Part shown: piece after piece, positions 1 to 8,583 of the stretch
How the letters are laid out: each line of letters opens with the position of its first letter
How positions within the stretch are numbered: position 1 is the stretch's first letter
Source of the DNA: JBAYJY01 sp041664945
GTDB lineage: Bacteria; UBP15; UBA6099
Length of the DNA: 33,476 nucleotides
Reading direction: 5' to 3'
Assembly: GCA_041664945.1 (NCBI GenBank)
Contig: JBAYJY010000033.1
Span: forward strand, 1-33,476
The notes under the pieces: generated by a model
Database searches by the model: none
Seen by the model: the letters and a program-made list of their open reading frames with translations, nothing else
What the model was told of the DNA's origin: nothing
Program-made: the position numbers and the translations under genes

Positions 1-791
1 TCTATGATGTCGAGCATATTCTGGAAGGGGACGTTGCAGACGACAGCGCGAGACGCGTAAGTTTCGCCGCCAGCCTCGACGCCGACCGCGCGGCCGTCCC
101 GCACTATGATGCGCTCGACTTTCGTTCGCGTCAGAATCTCGCCGCGCGACTCGATGCGCCTGCGCGCAAAATCGATAAAAGTTTTGTAGCCGCCCTTCGG
201 GTAGCCGAACAGGTTGACTGCCGACGGGATCGCGCTCTGGAGGAACTGAACGGTCTCCTTGGCTGAGAGTTTGTCTATGTCGGGGCAGGCGAGGGCGGAC
301 TGAGCGAAGATGCGGATCATCTCCATGATGTCTGCCGGCGGGTTTTGCGCGGCGACGATTTCGCCGAGCGATTTCGTTTCGTAGATGCGCTGGTTCGCGG
401 CGATCATTTTCATTATCATGAAGCCGATCCGCATTTTGCTTTGCGGAGACATGATTTCCGTTTCGATGAAGCTGAGAGGACCGCGCGGGATTTTCGTGAG
501 TTTTTCATTTTTGAGCGCCATCGGCTCGCCGGGTTTGATGAAGACGGCGTTTCCGCCCGCGGCGTTCATGACGGCGGCGTAGGCGCCTTTATGCTGGAAG
601 CGGCTTATGTGGATGCCGTAGTCGAGCAGGCAGCCGTCGCGCTCCTCGACGCGGATGCGGCCGCCGGGGAAGGGCGCGCGTTCGAGAAGACGCACGGAGT
701 GTCCGGCGCGCGCGAGAATCGCGCCCGCGCCGAGTCCGCCGAGCCCGGCGCCGATTACGATCACATCGCTTTGCGTCGCCGATTCTATCAT
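1..791 (-). CDS. Phytoene-desaturase-like FAD/NAD(P)-dependent oxidoreductase, C-terminus cut by window edge
   Basis: Open frame on the minus strand that runs off the left edge, so about 263 N-terminal residues are present and the C-terminal part is missing. I translated it from the sequence: it starts MIESATQSDVIVIGAGLGG, which gives a Rossmann FAD-binding GxGxxG (G14, G16, G19), then an acidic Glu near residue 36 and a GGR motif, the standard start of CrtI/amine-oxidase type flavoproteins. The ATG overlaps the stop of the upstream pyruvyl transferase gene in an ATGA, so the two are translationally coupled. It resembles the FAD oxidoreductase at 2421-3713 along its N-terminal half (a DYGIH motif here, DYGLH there), so the two are paralogues. 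Family knowledge: such enzymes desaturate, saturate or isomerise polyprenyl/carotenoid-like or other lipid substrates. The true substrate here is unknown. Confidence 0.85.
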   Translation of the reverse strand, partial: MIESATQSDVIVIGAGLGGLGAGAILARAGHSVRLLERAPFPGGRIRVEERDGCLLDYGIHISRFQHKGAYAAVMNAAGGNAVFIKPGEPMALKNEKLTKIPRGPLSFIETEIMSPQSKMRIGFMIMKMIAANQRIYETKSLGEIVAAQNPPADIMEMIRIFAQSALACPDIDKLSAKETVQFLQSAIPSAVNLFGYPKGGYKTFIDFARRRIESRGEILTRTKVERIIVRDGRAVGVEAGGETYASRAVVCNVPFQNMLDII

Positions 792-2098
792 AGCGTTTCC
801 TTCTCCGGCGCCGGGATTTCGCCGAACTTGCGGCCGAGCTCGCGGTTGAACCACGCCCGCAGATCGGTCCGGTTTTTCATGCAGCGTTCGAGAAATCTTA
901 TGTAGCCCTCGGTCACCCGGCCGCGCACGATCTTCTCGCTGTCGAGGAGTTGTTTTGTTTTTTCTATCATCACGGCGCAGAGGTCAGGCGTGCGGTAATC
1001 GATGTAGTAATTCATGAGACTGCTTTCCTTGAACAGCGCCTCGATGCGGGCGTCGTGGGAGACGCCGATCATGGGCGTCGCGTCGATGAACGAGAGCACG
1101 AGCGCGTGGTAGCGCGTGCTGTTTAGAAACTTCAGCCGCGAGAACAGGCCGGTGATGTCTTCGAGGTCGTAGTCGTTCGATGCGATGATGCGAACGTGTT
1201 TTTGAGTTTCCGGGTCGAGCATGTCGAAGATGTCCTTGGAGGGCGGATAATCCATGCGCTCCATGCAGAAAATGAGGACGGTCGCTCCGAGCGTGTTGAC
1301 GCAGTAATCGGCATATTTTTTGAATTCGTTTTTGACGCGCGCGCTGTTTTCCTTGTCGCCGGGTCCCCACGTGTGATAGTAGGGAAAGCGGTATAGGTCT
1401 TCCTTCGGGCCGGCGAATTTGATGGTTACGGGCCACCAGAAGAATTCCTTTGGGGCGAGGCCGACGAGCGGCCGCGACGGGTCCACGCCGAGCCGCGCGA
1501 CAAGAGCGTCTGTGCGCTCCTTCAGCGGAATCTGATACTGAAACGCGGTGTCGGTGTTTGTGATGATTTCCTTCGTGACGCCGAGTTCCTTCATACGGTC
1601 AGTGGCGTCGTTGCTGCGCATGATGATCAGGTTGATGAGCCGCGAGAATCGCTTCGTGAGTTTTTTGTTGAACGGCTTGAGAGCGCCGCAGTCTGAGGCG
1701 TAGGCGACGACCTTGCAGCCGACAATTCGGCTCGCGACTGCCGCGAAGAACTGGCTGTAGAGCAGGAACGACGAGAAGTGATCGGTGAACGCTGAGCCTT
1801 CGACGAGTATGGTGAAATCGAATTTTTTGAACATTAGGCGCATGACGCGCGGGATCCATTTGAGGCCGATCGGCCACGTTGTTCCGAGTTCGACGAGCCG
1901 GACGTCGGGGTCTTTGAGGTAGCGGCGCACTTTCGCGGAGTCGATCGTGATCGCTTCCATGTCGAGGTTGAACTGGTCGCCGAAGATGCGGCGCACGTCG
2001 TGAACGATGGTGACGAGACGCGACTCCGACCCGGTGTTGTTCTCGCCGTTATAGCCGTAGAATAAAACTTTCAGGCGTTTTTTCTTGGGATTGTCCAC
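788..2098 (-). CDS. Polysaccharide pyruvyl transferase family protein (copy A)
   Basis: About 436 residues. It starts with VLFYGYNGENNTGSE after a short basic leader, the N-terminal pattern of the pyruvyl transferase family (CsaB/WcaK-like), and carries a second-domain STRYHALVLS motif; the Arg-Tyr-His is the family hallmark near the active site. A WWP motif is shared with copy B at 3854-5356. Family role: transfer of pyruvate from phosphoenolpyruvate to a sugar of a surface or secondary-wall polysaccharide, forming a pyruvyl ketal. The longer open frame reaches 2215, but I chose the GTG at 2098 because a strong GGGAGG lies six bases upstream and the extension reads through a palindromic repeat. 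There is no signal peptide, so it is cytoplasmic. It overlaps the downstream FAD oxidoreductase by four bases. Target sugar unknown; a related non-pyruvyl glycosyl function cannot be excluded. Confidence 0.85.
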   Translation of the reverse strand: MDNPKKKRLKVLFYGYNGENNTGSESRLVTIVHDVRRIFGDQFNLDMEAITIDSAKVRRYLKDPDVRLVELGTTWPIGLKWIPRVMRLMFKKFDFTILVEGSAFTDHFSSFLLYSQFFAAVASRIVGCKVVAYASDCGALKPFNKKLTKRFSRLINLIIMRSNDATDRMKELGVTKEIITNTDTAFQYQIPLKERTDALVARLGVDPSRPLVGLAPKEFFWWPVTIKFAGPKEDLYRFPYYHTWGPGDKENSARVKNEFKKYADYCVNTLGATVLIFCMERMDYPPSKDIFDMLDPETQKHVRIIASNDYDLEDITGLFSRLKFLNSTRYHALVLSFIDATPMIGVSHDARIEALFKESSLMNYYIDYRTPDLCAVMIEKTKQLLDSEKIVRGRVTEGYIRFLERCMKNRTDLRAWFNRELGRKFGEIPAPEKETL

Positions 2099-2103
2099 AA
2101 AAA

Positions 2104-2110
2104 TCCTCCC
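2104..2110 (-). promoter_or_regulatory. Shine-Dalgarno site that fixes the GTG start of pyruvyl transferase A
   Basis: On the minus strand GGGAGG ends six bases before the GTG at 2098. No comparable site precedes the upstream in-frame starts, so this decides the start codon. Confidence 0.7.
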
Positions 2111-2168
2111 CCCGGTTTTAATTTGCTTTCCGCGGCGCGAGCATTTTGCCCGTGAAAAAGAATATGTT

Positions 2169-2197
2169 GTAGGGGCAGGATTTAATCCTGCCCCTAC
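2169..2197. repeat. 29-base near-perfect palindrome (REP-like)
   Basis: Two perfect 14-base arms (GTAGGGGCAGGATT and its complement) flank a single central T. The GTAGGGGC...GCCCCTAC form is common among short dispersed intergenic repeats in bacterial genomes. It sits in the leader of the pyruvyl transferase A transcript and would form a strong hairpin in RNA. There is no T-run, so it is not a classical terminator. Confidence 0.8.
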
Positions 2198-2420
2198 GTA
2201 AGGACGACCATCCACACTGGTCGGAAGCCAGCGCCACAGGGAAATACGATAACTTGCCGCATTACATGTCGGTATCGCCCCTGTTGCGCATACGGTTTAG
2301 TGAAGAGTTTACCTTAAAACGATTTGAAAGCGCAATATGTATTTACGAGCGTGGCGCGAGGCGAGAAAAGAAATTCCAAATCCCTGTCTCTTCTCTTCAG
2401 AGTTTCAGACGTAAGAATTC

Positions 2421-3713
2421 CTACAAATCCGAAAGAATCGCATCCACGCAGAGGTTGGCTGAAGCGACTGAGAGATCGCCGCCGCCGCCGGGCATGGCGA
2501 GCGCGTCGCCCGCGAGGTAGAGGCCTGGGATTCCGGCGTATTGGGAGTCGGGCCGCGCGTCGCGGTGCTGCGTGTAGTTCACCTGCGCGCTGTTGATCAT
2601 TGTCAATTTCAGCTCGCGTTTCCATAGCAGCTTGTTCGGGATTTCGGGAAAGATTTCGCATGCGACACGTTCGAGATTCCGGGCGATTTCCTCCGCGCGG
2701 ACGGGGTCGGCCATTTCTTCCGCGCGGGCGATCTGCGCGAAAGCGAGAAGCTGTTTGCCGGCAGGCGCGAGCGTTGGGTCGAGATTCGACACCGCCATAG
2801 CGTAGATGAACGGGTCGCCGTAAGTGATGATTATGTTTTTCGAGTCGGTGACGGGCGAGTCGAGCGCGAAATCGATGCAGACGCCGGCGGTCGGCGTGAG
2901 CGAGGTCAGCCGCTCGCGCTTCTCCGGTTCGACGGAGTCCGGATCGAGGATCTCGAAGAGGAATTTATAGGGGAAAGCCGGTACGACAATGTCGGCGGAA
3001 TGTGGGCCGGAATCGGTTTCGACGCCTGCGGCGCGGCCGGCGTCGAGCATGATGCGGCGAACGGGCGAATCGAGATGGACGGCGCCGCCGTGAGCGAGGA
3101 TGTAGTCCGCCAGTTTGTCCAGAACGCGGTAATAGCCGCCTTCGGGGAGCGCGAACGGATGGCTGCCGATGAGAATTCTGCGGCGAATGTAGTCGAAAAC
3201 CTCGCCGCTCGACGCGAGATCGAGGAACGGGCAGACGATGCATGATGTCGTTATGCGCGCGAAGTCGGCGAGTTCCGCGCTGCCTTTGACGGATTCGAGC
3301 CAAGAGCTGAGCGGGACGCCTTTGTATTGGTCGAAGAGGCCGTCTCGCAACATCATGAGGACCGCCATCTTTTCGTCCATCGAGATGATGTCGGAGGTCA
3401 TGAGCGCTTCTTTGCCCTCCGGAAACGGGAGAAGCCGGCCGTCGCGATAATAAAGGAATTCGGGGTGATCGGCGATGTGGAGCTTTATCGGGACGCCGAG
3501 TCTTTCCATCACCTCGGTGAGATGCCCTTTGACGCCGTTGCGGACCATGTGGAGCCCGTAGTCGAGCGAGAAGCCGTCGCGCATCTGGCCGATCGCGCGG
3601 CCGCCGATTTTGCCGGAGCTCTCGAAAACATCGACCTGAAAACCAGCCTGCGCGAGTCGCGCGCCGACTATCAGTCCCGACACTCCCGCCCCAATTATGG
3701 CCGCTTTTTTCAT
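2421..3713 (-). CDS. Phytoene-desaturase-like FAD-dependent oxidoreductase (NAD(P)/FAD amine oxidase type)
   Basis: 430 residues, full length. The N-terminus KKAAIIGAGVSGL has the dinucleotide-binding GxGxxG (G8, G10, G13), followed by Glu31 for the FAD ribose and a GGR motif at 37-39. The C-terminus holds the second FAD contact, GLYLAGDALAMPGGGGD. No membrane segments; probably cytosolic or peripheral at the membrane. The start is supported by an AAGGAGA ten bases upstream. It is a paralogue of the truncated oxidoreductase at 1-791 and is divergent from pyruvyl transferase B at 3854, so each FAD enzyme sits beside a pyruvyl transferase gene. The family acts on isoprenoid or other hydrophobic substrates; a polyprenyl carrier or carotenoid-like lipid is possible but unproven. 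No phytoene synthase or other carotenoid gene is visible in the window. Confidence 0.88.
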   Translation of the reverse strand: MKKAAIIGAGVSGLIVGARLAQAGFQVDVFESSGKIGGRAIGQMRDGFSLDYGLHMVRNGVKGHLTEVMERLGVPIKLHIADHPEFLYYRDGRLLPFPEGKEALMTSDIISMDEKMAVLMMLRDGLFDQYKGVPLSSWLESVKGSAELADFARITTSCIVCPFLDLASSGEVFDYIRRRILIGSHPFALPEGGYYRVLDKLADYILAHGGAVHLDSPVRRIMLDAGRAAGVETDSGPHSADIVVPAFPYKFLFEILDPDSVEPEKRERLTSLTPTAGVCIDFALDSPVTDSKNIIITYGDPFIYAMAVSNLDPTLAPAGKQLLAFAQIARAEEMADPVRAEEIARNLERVACEIFPEIPNKLLWKRELKLTMINSAQVNYTQHRDARPDSQYAGIPGLYLAGDALAMPGGGGDLSVASANLCVDAILSDL

Positions 3714-3853
3714 AAATATGCGTCTCCTTTAAATGGCTGTTCTGTCTTGCGGATTTTATCACAACTTGACGCGGACGCGCATAATATGGTAAAAAACAAC
3801 GGCGTATTACAGCTTGTCATGATCGCATAACTTAATAGGCATAAGGAGGAAAT

Positions 3854-5356
3854 ATGACTGCGAAAGGCAAAAAAGACGTAAATCCGTTCGATTTTCTCTA
3901 TGGAAGCGTGGCGTTCGGGCTGGTGCAGGCGCTCGGGCCGCTGGGGAAAGTTTTCGGAAGCAAGAAATGGAAACCCGGCGAAAAGCTTGAGATATTGTTC
4001 GTGGCATATTCCGGCGCGCGGAACACCGGCGCGGAAGTCCGGGTCGGCGAATGCATCAAGCAGATCAACCAAATTCTCGGCGAGGACCAGATCGAGGTTA
4101 ACGTTCTGACGCTCGACAAAGAGGAAACCGAGGAATATTACAGGGGCTACAAGTTCAACGCCGTTCAGTTCAGCTCGGTTTTTTTCAGCGATGTCTACAA
4201 GCAGGTGAAGGCTAACCACCTGATCGTGCTCGTGGAAGGCTCATGCTGGAAAGAGAATTTCGCGTCGGCGCTGCTACTGTACTTCCTGTACGCTGCGGGT
4301 TTGGCGTCGAAGATGGACAAGCCGTGCTTCTCGTACGCGGTTGACGCGGGCAACATGAACGACTTCAACAACTGGCTGTCGAAGGAACTGAGCAAGGACA
4401 TGACGAAGATCATCACGCGGACGAAGGACGCGGCGGAGAAGCTGCAGGAGATCGGGCTTCCCGGAGCTGTGACCCGAGTCGACACAGCGTGGACGCAGTG
4501 CGCCGAACCGTCGGAATACGCGCGCAAGGTGCTGATGGACAAGGGCTGGGACGGCAAGAAGAAGCTCGTCGGGCTCGCCATGCAGAACTATTTCTGGTGG
4601 CCGATCGTTCCGGACCTCGCGAAGTACGTCAAGAAAATCACGACCGGCGACAAGGATCTCGAAAAGTACAACTACAAATTGGTTTACTTCTACGACTATT
4701 CGGATAAGGACAAGGAGACGTACGAAGAATGGGCGGCGATGCTCACGCGCGTCATGGACGAAATCACGGAAAAATACGATGTGCAGCCGGTCATAATCGG
4801 CATGGAAGCGCTCGACAAAGAGTCCTGCCTCGATGTGCAGAACAGAATGAAGAACAAGGCCATCGTCACTGTGTGTCAGGATTTCATCGGCGACGAGATG
4901 GCTTCGATACTGCGCGAACTGAACGTGCTGATCACGACGCGCTACCACGCGATGGTGCTGAGCATGCCTGGCAAAATTCCGTTCGTCGGCCTAAGCCGGG
5001 ACGAACGCATCCGCGGAGTAATGCGGGAAACCGGCCTGTTCGATCAGTACTACCTCGACTACAAGGAAGACAATCTCGAACAGAAGATCAAGGATCGCGC
5101 CGACAAGATTCTCAGCGACCCCGCCGAACACGAGCGCATCAGGCAGGTCATCGACGACAATCTGCCCTACTACTTCGCGCAGATGGGCATGCTCGGACTC
5201 GATATCCGCGACCTCGTCAAACACGAGTTCCCGCAGTTCTGTCTTCCGGCGTCGGACGAAAACGACGTCATGAATCTTATCCCCCACTGCCCGGATTTCC
5301 TCGTGCAGCGCGTAAAGGATAAGTACCTCGAACTCAAACGATCAGAAGGAAGATAA
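3854..5356 (+). CDS. Polysaccharide pyruvyl transferase family protein (copy B)
   Basis: 500 residues. After about 50 leading residues comes LEILFVAYSGARNTGAEVR, matching the NTG(S/A)E motif of copy A, and near residue 355 the family TTRYHAMVLS. A shared FWWP at about 248 confirms paralogy with copy A. A Shine-Dalgarno AGGAGG at 3844-3849, four bases before the ATG, fixes the start. The extra C-terminal tail of about 60 residues after the catalytic region is absent from copy A. Family role: transfer of pyruvate from PEP to a polysaccharide sugar, in the cytoplasm. It is transcribed away from the FAD oxidoreductase at 2421-3713 and ends at a strong terminator. Acceptor sugar not predictable from sequence. 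Confidence 0.85.
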   Translation: MTAKGKKDVNPFDFLYGSVAFGLVQALGPLGKVFGSKKWKPGEKLEILFVAYSGARNTGAEVRVGECIKQINQILGEDQIEVNVLTLDKEETEEYYRGYKFNAVQFSSVFFSDVYKQVKANHLIVLVEGSCWKENFASALLLYFLYAAGLASKMDKPCFSYAVDAGNMNDFNNWLSKELSKDMTKIITRTKDAAEKLQEIGLPGAVTRVDTAWTQCAEPSEYARKVLMDKGWDGKKKLVGLAMQNYFWWPIVPDLAKYVKKITTGDKDLEKYNYKLVYFYDYSDKDKETYEEWAAMLTRVMDEITEKYDVQPVIIGMEALDKESCLDVQNRMKNKAIVTVCQDFIGDEMASILRELNVLITTRYHAMVLSMPGKIPFVGLSRDERIRGVMRETGLFDQYYLDYKEDNLEQKIKDRADKILSDPAEHERIRQVIDDNLPYYFAQMGMLGLDIRDLVKHEFPQFCLPASDENDVMNLIPHCPDFLVQRVKDKYLELKRSEGR

Positions 5357-5388
5357 CGCTCTTATAGGCGAAATAAATTTACTAACGA

Positions 5389-5420
5389 AAAAGGCCCGGA
5401 CAACCGGGCCTTTTGTTTTT
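5389..5420. terminator. Bidirectional rho-independent terminator
   Basis: An 11-base perfect stem (AAAAGGCCCGG / CCGGGCCTTTT) closes a four-base loop and is followed by TTTTGTTTTT on the plus strand. A-rich sequence on the left arm gives a T-run on the minus strand. It sits between two convergent genes, pyruvyl transferase B and aconitase, and can stop both transcripts. Confidence 0.93.
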
Positions 5421-5448
5421 CGATGATGTTTATGTAAAATGTTTTGAA

Positions 5449-7386
5449 TTATTTTTTGATCTTACCAGCAGTTTTCTTCGTGTAGTTGAGCAGGCCGCCG
5501 GCGATGATGATGTCGCGTTCGCGGGAGGTGAGGTCGTGGCGCAGGGCCAGCGGTTTGCCGCCGGCCTTCGCGGCGATCTTCTCGCCTTTCAGCAACTGGC
5601 CCTTGACGTCCTGTATAGCGATCCTGTCGCCCTGTTTAATTTTGATGAGGTCTTTCGGGTTCTCGAAGATGAGAGGCAGGATGCCGAAGTTGACGAGGTT
5701 CGCGCGGTGTATGCGGGCGAAGGAGGCGACGATGACGGCGCGGACGCCGAGGTATGCCGGGGCGAGCGCGGCGTGCTCGCGGCTTGAGCCCTGCCCGTAG
5801 TTGGAGCCGCCGACTACGATGCCGCCGCCTTTTTTCTTCGCGCGCGACGGGAACTCGCTGTCGACCGCCTCGAAAACGTGTTCCGCGATCGCCGGTATGT
5901 TCGAGCGAAGCGGCAGGATGCGGGCGCCGGCGGGCATGATGTGGTCGGTTGTTATGTTGTCGCCTACTTTTAACAGAACCTCGCCCGCGAGTTCGACAGG
6001 CATCGGCGTGTTTTTCGGAAGCGGCTTGATGTTCGGGCCGCGCACTATTTTAACGGCTTCCGGTTTTTTCGAAGGCGGCAGAATAGTGTCCGGTTGCGGC
6101 GGGGCGTCCGGCAGAACGATGCGCGGCGGCCTTCCGAGCGAGCGCGGATCGGTGAAAACGCCGGCGACGGCTGAGGCTGCGGCTGTTTCCGGGCTGCACA
6201 GATAAATGCCGGCGCTTGCCGTTCCGCTTCTGCCTTCGAAGTTCCGGTTGAATGTGCGGAGAGTGACGGAGTCAGTCGGCGGGGCCATGCCCATGCCTAT
6301 GCAGGGGCCGCAGACGCATTCGAGAATGCGCGCTCCGGCGGCGACCATTGTGGCGAGGGCGCCAGAGCGGGCGAGTTCCGCGAGAACCTGCCGCGATCCC
6401 GGCAGGATTACGAGGTCTGTTCCGGGCGCTACGCGCCGGTTTTTCAGAATCGCTGCCGCGGTGAGCATGTCCTTAAGCGAGGAGTTGGTGCAGCTTCCTA
6501 TGGCGACCTGATCGACCGCGCGGCCGGCGAGTTCGCTGACAGGGGCTACGTTGTCCGGGCTGTGCGGTTTCGCCACGAGCGGCTCTATATCAGAAAGATT
6601 GACGATAATTTCGCGGTCGTATTCGGCGCCGGAGTCAGCTTCGAGCGGTTGCCATGCAGCGACTCTGCCCATGGACTTCATGAATTCGCGTGTTCGGTCG
6701 TCGCTGGGGAAGACCGAGGTTGTGCATCCGAGTTCAGCGCCCATGTTGGTGATTGTGGCGCGTTCCGGAACAGAAAGCGAGGCGACGCCGGGGCCGCCGT
6801 ATTCGAGAATCCAGCCCACGCCGCCGCGGACGGTTAGGCGCCGCAGGAGTTCGAGGATGACATCTTTCGCGGACACCCACGGGCGAAGCTTGCCTTTTAG
6901 CGTCACGCGCAGAACGCGAGGGGCGGCGAGGAAGAAGGGGCCTCCGGCCATGGCGACCGCGACGTCGAGGCCGCCGGCTCCGATGGCGATCATGCCGATC
7001 CCGCCGCCGGTGGGCGTGTGGCTGTCCGAGCCGAGCAGTGTTTTTCCGGGCGCGCCGAAGCGTTCAAGGTGCAACTGATGGCAGATGCCGTTTCCCGGAG
7101 GCGAGAAGAAAATGCCGTACTTCGAGGCGGCGAGCCGCAGGAAGCGGTGGTCGTCGGCGTTCTGGAAACCGGACTGCAGCGTGTTGTGGTCGACGTAGCT
7201 GACTGACAACTCAGTGCGAACGCGCGGAACGCCCATCGCCTCGAACTGAAGGTAGCCCATGGTGCCCGTGGCGTCCTGAGTGAGAGTCTGGTCGATTCGG
7301 ATGGCCAGTTCGGAGCCGGGCGTGATGGCTCCGGAAATCAAATGGCTGCTCAAAATTTTCTGAACGATATTCTGTGATTTTTTCAT
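5449..7386 (-). CDS. acn: Aconitate hydratase (short, about 645-residue bacterial type)
   Basis: 645 residues. Converts citrate to isocitrate via cis-aconitate in the TCA/glyoxylate pathway, in the cytosol. Substrate-site motif SDSHT at 120-124; [4Fe-4S] ligands Cys299 (GSCTNSS), Cys359 and Cys362 (CGPC); C-terminal swivel domain with GGSNYGQGSSREHAA at 526-540 and SFARIHRANLVNFGILPL at 555-572. The length fits the compact Aquifex-like group rather than the roughly 890-residue AcnA or 860-residue AcnB. A leuC/homoaconitase-type enzyme is less likely because the swivel domain is fused. The start lies nine bases after the stop of the receiver-PilZ gene and has no clear Shine-Dalgarno site, so it probably depends on read-through or coupling from that gene. 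It ends at the shared terminator. Confidence 0.95.
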   Translation of the reverse strand: MKKSQNIVQKILSSHLISGAITPGSELAIRIDQTLTQDATGTMGYLQFEAMGVPRVRTELSVSYVDHNTLQSGFQNADDHRFLRLAASKYGIFFSPPGNGICHQLHLERFGAPGKTLLGSDSHTPTGGGIGMIAIGAGGLDVAVAMAGGPFFLAAPRVLRVTLKGKLRPWVSAKDVILELLRRLTVRGGVGWILEYGGPGVASLSVPERATITNMGAELGCTTSVFPSDDRTREFMKSMGRVAAWQPLEADSGAEYDREIIVNLSDIEPLVAKPHSPDNVAPVSELAGRAVDQVAIGSCTNSSLKDMLTAAAILKNRRVAPGTDLVILPGSRQVLAELARSGALATMVAAGARILECVCGPCIGMGMAPPTDSVTLRTFNRNFEGRSGTASAGIYLCSPETAAASAVAGVFTDPRSLGRPPRIVLPDAPPQPDTILPPSKKPEAVKIVRGPNIKPLPKNTPMPVELAGEVLLKVGDNITTDHIMPAGARILPLRSNIPAIAEHVFEAVDSEFPSRAKKKGGGIVVGGSNYGQGSSREHAALAPAYLGVRAVIVASFARIHRANLVNFGILPLIFENPKDLIKIKQGDRIAIQDVKGQLLKGEKIAAKAGGKPLALRHDLTSRERDIIIAGGLLNYTKKTAGKIKK

Positions 7387-7395
7387 GTCGGAGGG

Positions 7396-8547
7396 TTACG
7401 TCGCCGAAGGGGGACGTCGCTTTTTGGGGCCGTACCCGAATCGTGCGCGCAGATCGTCTTCTTTCTTTTTATTGTCGCGTTCGAGCTTGAACACGACTGT
7501 GATGAGGTTTTCGCGAAATTTCTCTGTCAGGCTGTTGAAGTAAATGCCGGATCGCTGAGGGAGTTCCTCGGAGCCGAAGCGGCGTATGGAATGTCGAACT
7601 ACGCCGCGCACGTCTTTCATAAGGAATTTGCCCTCGTCGAGCGTGAAATTAAGAATGATTTCCTCGCTTTTGTCGAGAGGGTCTGCGGTTAGCAGAGCGC
7701 AGCCTCCGCCGCTGATATCGACAATAAAGCCCTCTACTTCGACAACGTTGCCGTCCTTCAGAGTTCGCCGGACGACTGCCGGTTCGTTTGCGTCAGCGCG
7801 CACGGCGTTTCGTTTGACTTTCGAGAAAACCTTTTCTCCCGAACCGGTTTGAGCGCCCATGACAGGCGCGGCCGCGGCGGCTTTCTTGCGCTGTTCCACT
7901 CTTTTTTTGAGGGCGGCGTCGATATAAACGCAAATTTCAGGAACGCCCATGCGCGTCAGCCGCTTAATGACGACTTCTGTCAGAACCATGCCTTTATCGG
8001 CGTAAACGACATCGTTCAGAACGAGAGTGCGGGCGACGCGCATGCCGGCGATAGTGTCGTTGATATTGAGGACTTCGGCGCCCTTTGGAACGGCCTCGAC
8101 GAAAGGTTCCGGTTCCGGAGGGGCGGCCGGTTGGGCTGGGGCTCCTCCTTCGGCGCCTTCAGTGTTTTTTAACAACTCTTCGCTCAGCCAGAGGTGGTTG
8201 CATAGCTTGCCGCAGATGCGAGAGAAGTCCGGCGGCTTGAGGAGGATGTCCACGGCTTTCGCGCGTTTGGCGGCGATGAGTTTCTCTTTCGTGGGAGCGC
8301 CGGTCATGACGATGATAGGGATGTTTTCGTCGAACTCGCGTATGTTCTGGAGAGTTTCGACGCCGTCGCCGTCCGGCATTTCGAGCGAGAGGATAACAGC
8401 GTTGGGCATCTCGGTCATGAACTGAACGATAGCCTCGGATGCTTCGCTGACGAAAATAAAGCGGCAGGGCCTGTCAGCCAGCGCCTCTTGTATCTGCTGT
8501 TGAACCTGCTCGTCGGCGTCTATGACCAGAATTGTCTTTTCGTCCAT
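7396..8547 (-). CDS. Receiver-PilZ protein (probable c-di-GMP effector with degenerate receiver)
   Basis: 383 residues in three parts. Residues 1-115 are a CheY-like receiver with acidic pocket D10/D12, T82 and K104, but the phospho-accepting position is Ser54 (VILSLEMP instead of D before L-x-M-P). Residues about 150-210 (IAGMRVARTLVLNDVVYADKG) resemble the segment often found before HD-GYP domains. Residues about 230-370 are a PilZ domain with the c-di-GMP motif intact: RNAVR (RxxxR) at 236-240 and DISGGG (DxSxxG) at 267-272. Expected role: bind c-di-GMP and change motility, exopolysaccharide or another output; phosphorylation control is probably lost. It is followed after nine bases by aconitase, and upstream lies a promoter with a hairpin leader. 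The histidine kinase gene upstream is in the same orientation and could be its partner. Confidence 0.9.
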   Translation of the reverse strand: MDEKTILVIDADEQVQQQIQEALADRPCRFIFVSEASEAIVQFMTEMPNAVILSLEMPDGDGVETLQNIREFDENIPIIVMTGAPTKEKLIAAKRAKAVDILLKPPDFSRICGKLCNHLWLSEELLKNTEGAEGGAPAQPAAPPEPEPFVEAVPKGAEVLNINDTIAGMRVARTLVLNDVVYADKGMVLTEVVIKRLTRMGVPEICVYIDAALKKRVEQRKKAAAAAPVMGAQTGSGEKVFSKVKRNAVRADANEPAVVRRTLKDGNVVEVEGFIVDISGGGCALLTADPLDKSEEIILNFTLDEGKFLMKDVRGVVRHSIRRFGSEELPQRSGIYFNSLTEKFRENLITVVFKLERDNKKKEDDLRARFGYGPKKRRPPSAT

Positions 8548-8583
8548 TGCCGGAAAAGAGCTCCATTTCAGCGAAAACCCGCG

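Larger units (their letters stand above)
2099..2420. other. Intergenic region between two minus-strand genes
   Basis: 322 bases lie between the end of the FAD oxidoreductase and the GTG start of pyruvyl transferase A. It holds a ribosome binding site, a 29-base palindromic repeat and otherwise non-coding sequence. I see no convincing sigma-70 promoter and no hairpin with a T-run. Short open frames here overlap the repeat and look like chance. Confidence 0.6.

Noticed and set aside
345..905. 186-residue open frame on the plus strand at the left edge
   Set aside because: Antisense to the truncated FAD oxidoreductase, which has clear FAD motifs and an ATGA link to its neighbour.
2099..2215. Longer start of pyruvyl transferase A at 2215
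   Set aside because: The extension translates the palindromic repeat and lacks a ribosome site; GTG at 2098 has a strong one.
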